Shown here: piece by piece, positions 5,726-5,955 of the stretch | How the letters are laid out: the number at the start of each line of letters is the position of its first letter | Numbering within the stretch: position 1 is the first letter of the stretch | Source: Clostridia bacterium | GTDB lineage: Bacteria; Bacillota_A; Clostridia; UBA1212; UBA1255 | Assembly: GCA_017522515.1 (NCBI GenBank) | Contig: JAFWZH010000056.1 | Location: 1-5,955 of the forward strand | Length of the DNA stretch: 5,955 bases | Reading direction: 5' to 3' | Made by a program: the position numbers and the translations under genes | Notes under the pieces: generated by a model | Told to the model about the DNA's origin: nothing | What the model saw: only the letters and a program-made list of their open reading frames with translations | Databases searched by the model: none

Positions 5726-5955
5726 TCAGTCTATATCGGAAATGATTGTGCACTTACCCCATGCATCATAGGCATACTCTGCAACCTTTGTACCATTCAA
5801 TGTATAGATTGCAATTACATCGCCTTGGAGATTTTTGAGGTAGAAATAATACGCTGTTGTATCATTTTCTCCGGCAAAATCATGATATCTAAAGCCACAG
5901 ATGCCCGTAGTATCATAGAAATAGACAAGGCTTGTACCGTTTCGGCGTTCCTTTA
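5726..5955 (-). pseudogene. RHS core fragment of module a, ended by in-frame TGA (partial at right edge)
   Basis: From the right edge the minus frame reads KERRNGTSLVYFYDTTGICG, then FRYHDFAGENDTTAYYFYLK, GDVIAIYTLNG and YDAWGKCTIISDID before TGA at 5726-5728. The same frame goes on as IGVLNPIRYR. Aligned to module b (KCTITYDPIGIGEINPIRYR) the spacing is identical and the TGA replaces a Gly codon, so one G-to-T change from GGA would explain it. The rest of the RHS gene lies beyond the window. If the stop is genuine, this RHS protein ends inside its core and loses its tip. Confidence 0.75.
5815..5955 (-). repeat. RHS core repeat block, copy a (runs to the right edge)
   Basis: 141 bp matching 4165-4305 at a constant offset of 1650 with two differences. 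The similarity probably continues past the window edge. On the left side (below 5815) it drops sharply, and the divergent part contains the TGA. Confidence 0.85.

Noticed and set aside
1..5955. CRISPR, tRNA, rRNA, insertion sequence or phage attachment site
   Set aside because: No short regularly spaced repeats, RNA gene folds, transposase frame or terminal inverted repeats were seen; the repeats are protein-coding RHS core.

Overview
The window looks like low-G+C Firmicutes DNA, most likely a gut clostridium of the Ruminococcaceae/Lachnospiraceae type. This rests on the AT-rich sequence, the AGGAG-type ribosome binding sites, the consensus sigma-A promoter and the style of RHS/YD-repeat core. 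No species marker is present. Every credible gene lies on the minus strand, so the biological reading order is right to left. Open frames on the plus strand are shadows of the repetitive RHS coding sequence.

The region is an array of broken RHS (YD-repeat) polymorphic-toxin cassettes. Three times in a row the end of an RHS core (module names a, b and c) runs into a different C-terminal toxin tip, followed by one or two small putative immunity genes. A fourth RHS piece (d) leaves the window at the left edge.

Module a (5955-4746): RHS core interrupted by an in-frame TGA, then a glycine-rich hydrophobic segment, a small charged helical tip, and a Cys-rich (zinc-ribbon-like) 83-aa putative immunity protein.

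Module b (4672-2718): the longest RHS fragment, 448 aa, ending in a probable ADP-ribosyltransferase tip. Its stop overlaps the start of a 203-aa putative immunity protein that reads like an ABC ATPase with its Walker motif destroyed.

Boundary (2686-2629): a hairpin terminator fused to a perfect TTGACA-17-TATAAT promoter.

Module c (2628-685): RHS core with no start codon, a permuted papain/NlpC-P60-like tip, and two tandem paralogous membrane-anchored putative immunity proteins, closed by a second terminator (534-565).

Module d (532-1): the middle of a YD-repeat protein, truncated at its 5' end.

The working model is known RHS orphan-module biology plus inference. Full-length RHS proteins display one toxin. 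Orphan core-tip-immunity cassettes downstream act as a reservoir that can be swapped in through near-identical core sequence, while their immunity genes stay expressed. Immunity location matches tip design here: tips a and b carry hydrophobic entry-like segments and have soluble partners, whereas tip c lacks one and has membrane-anchored partners facing outward.
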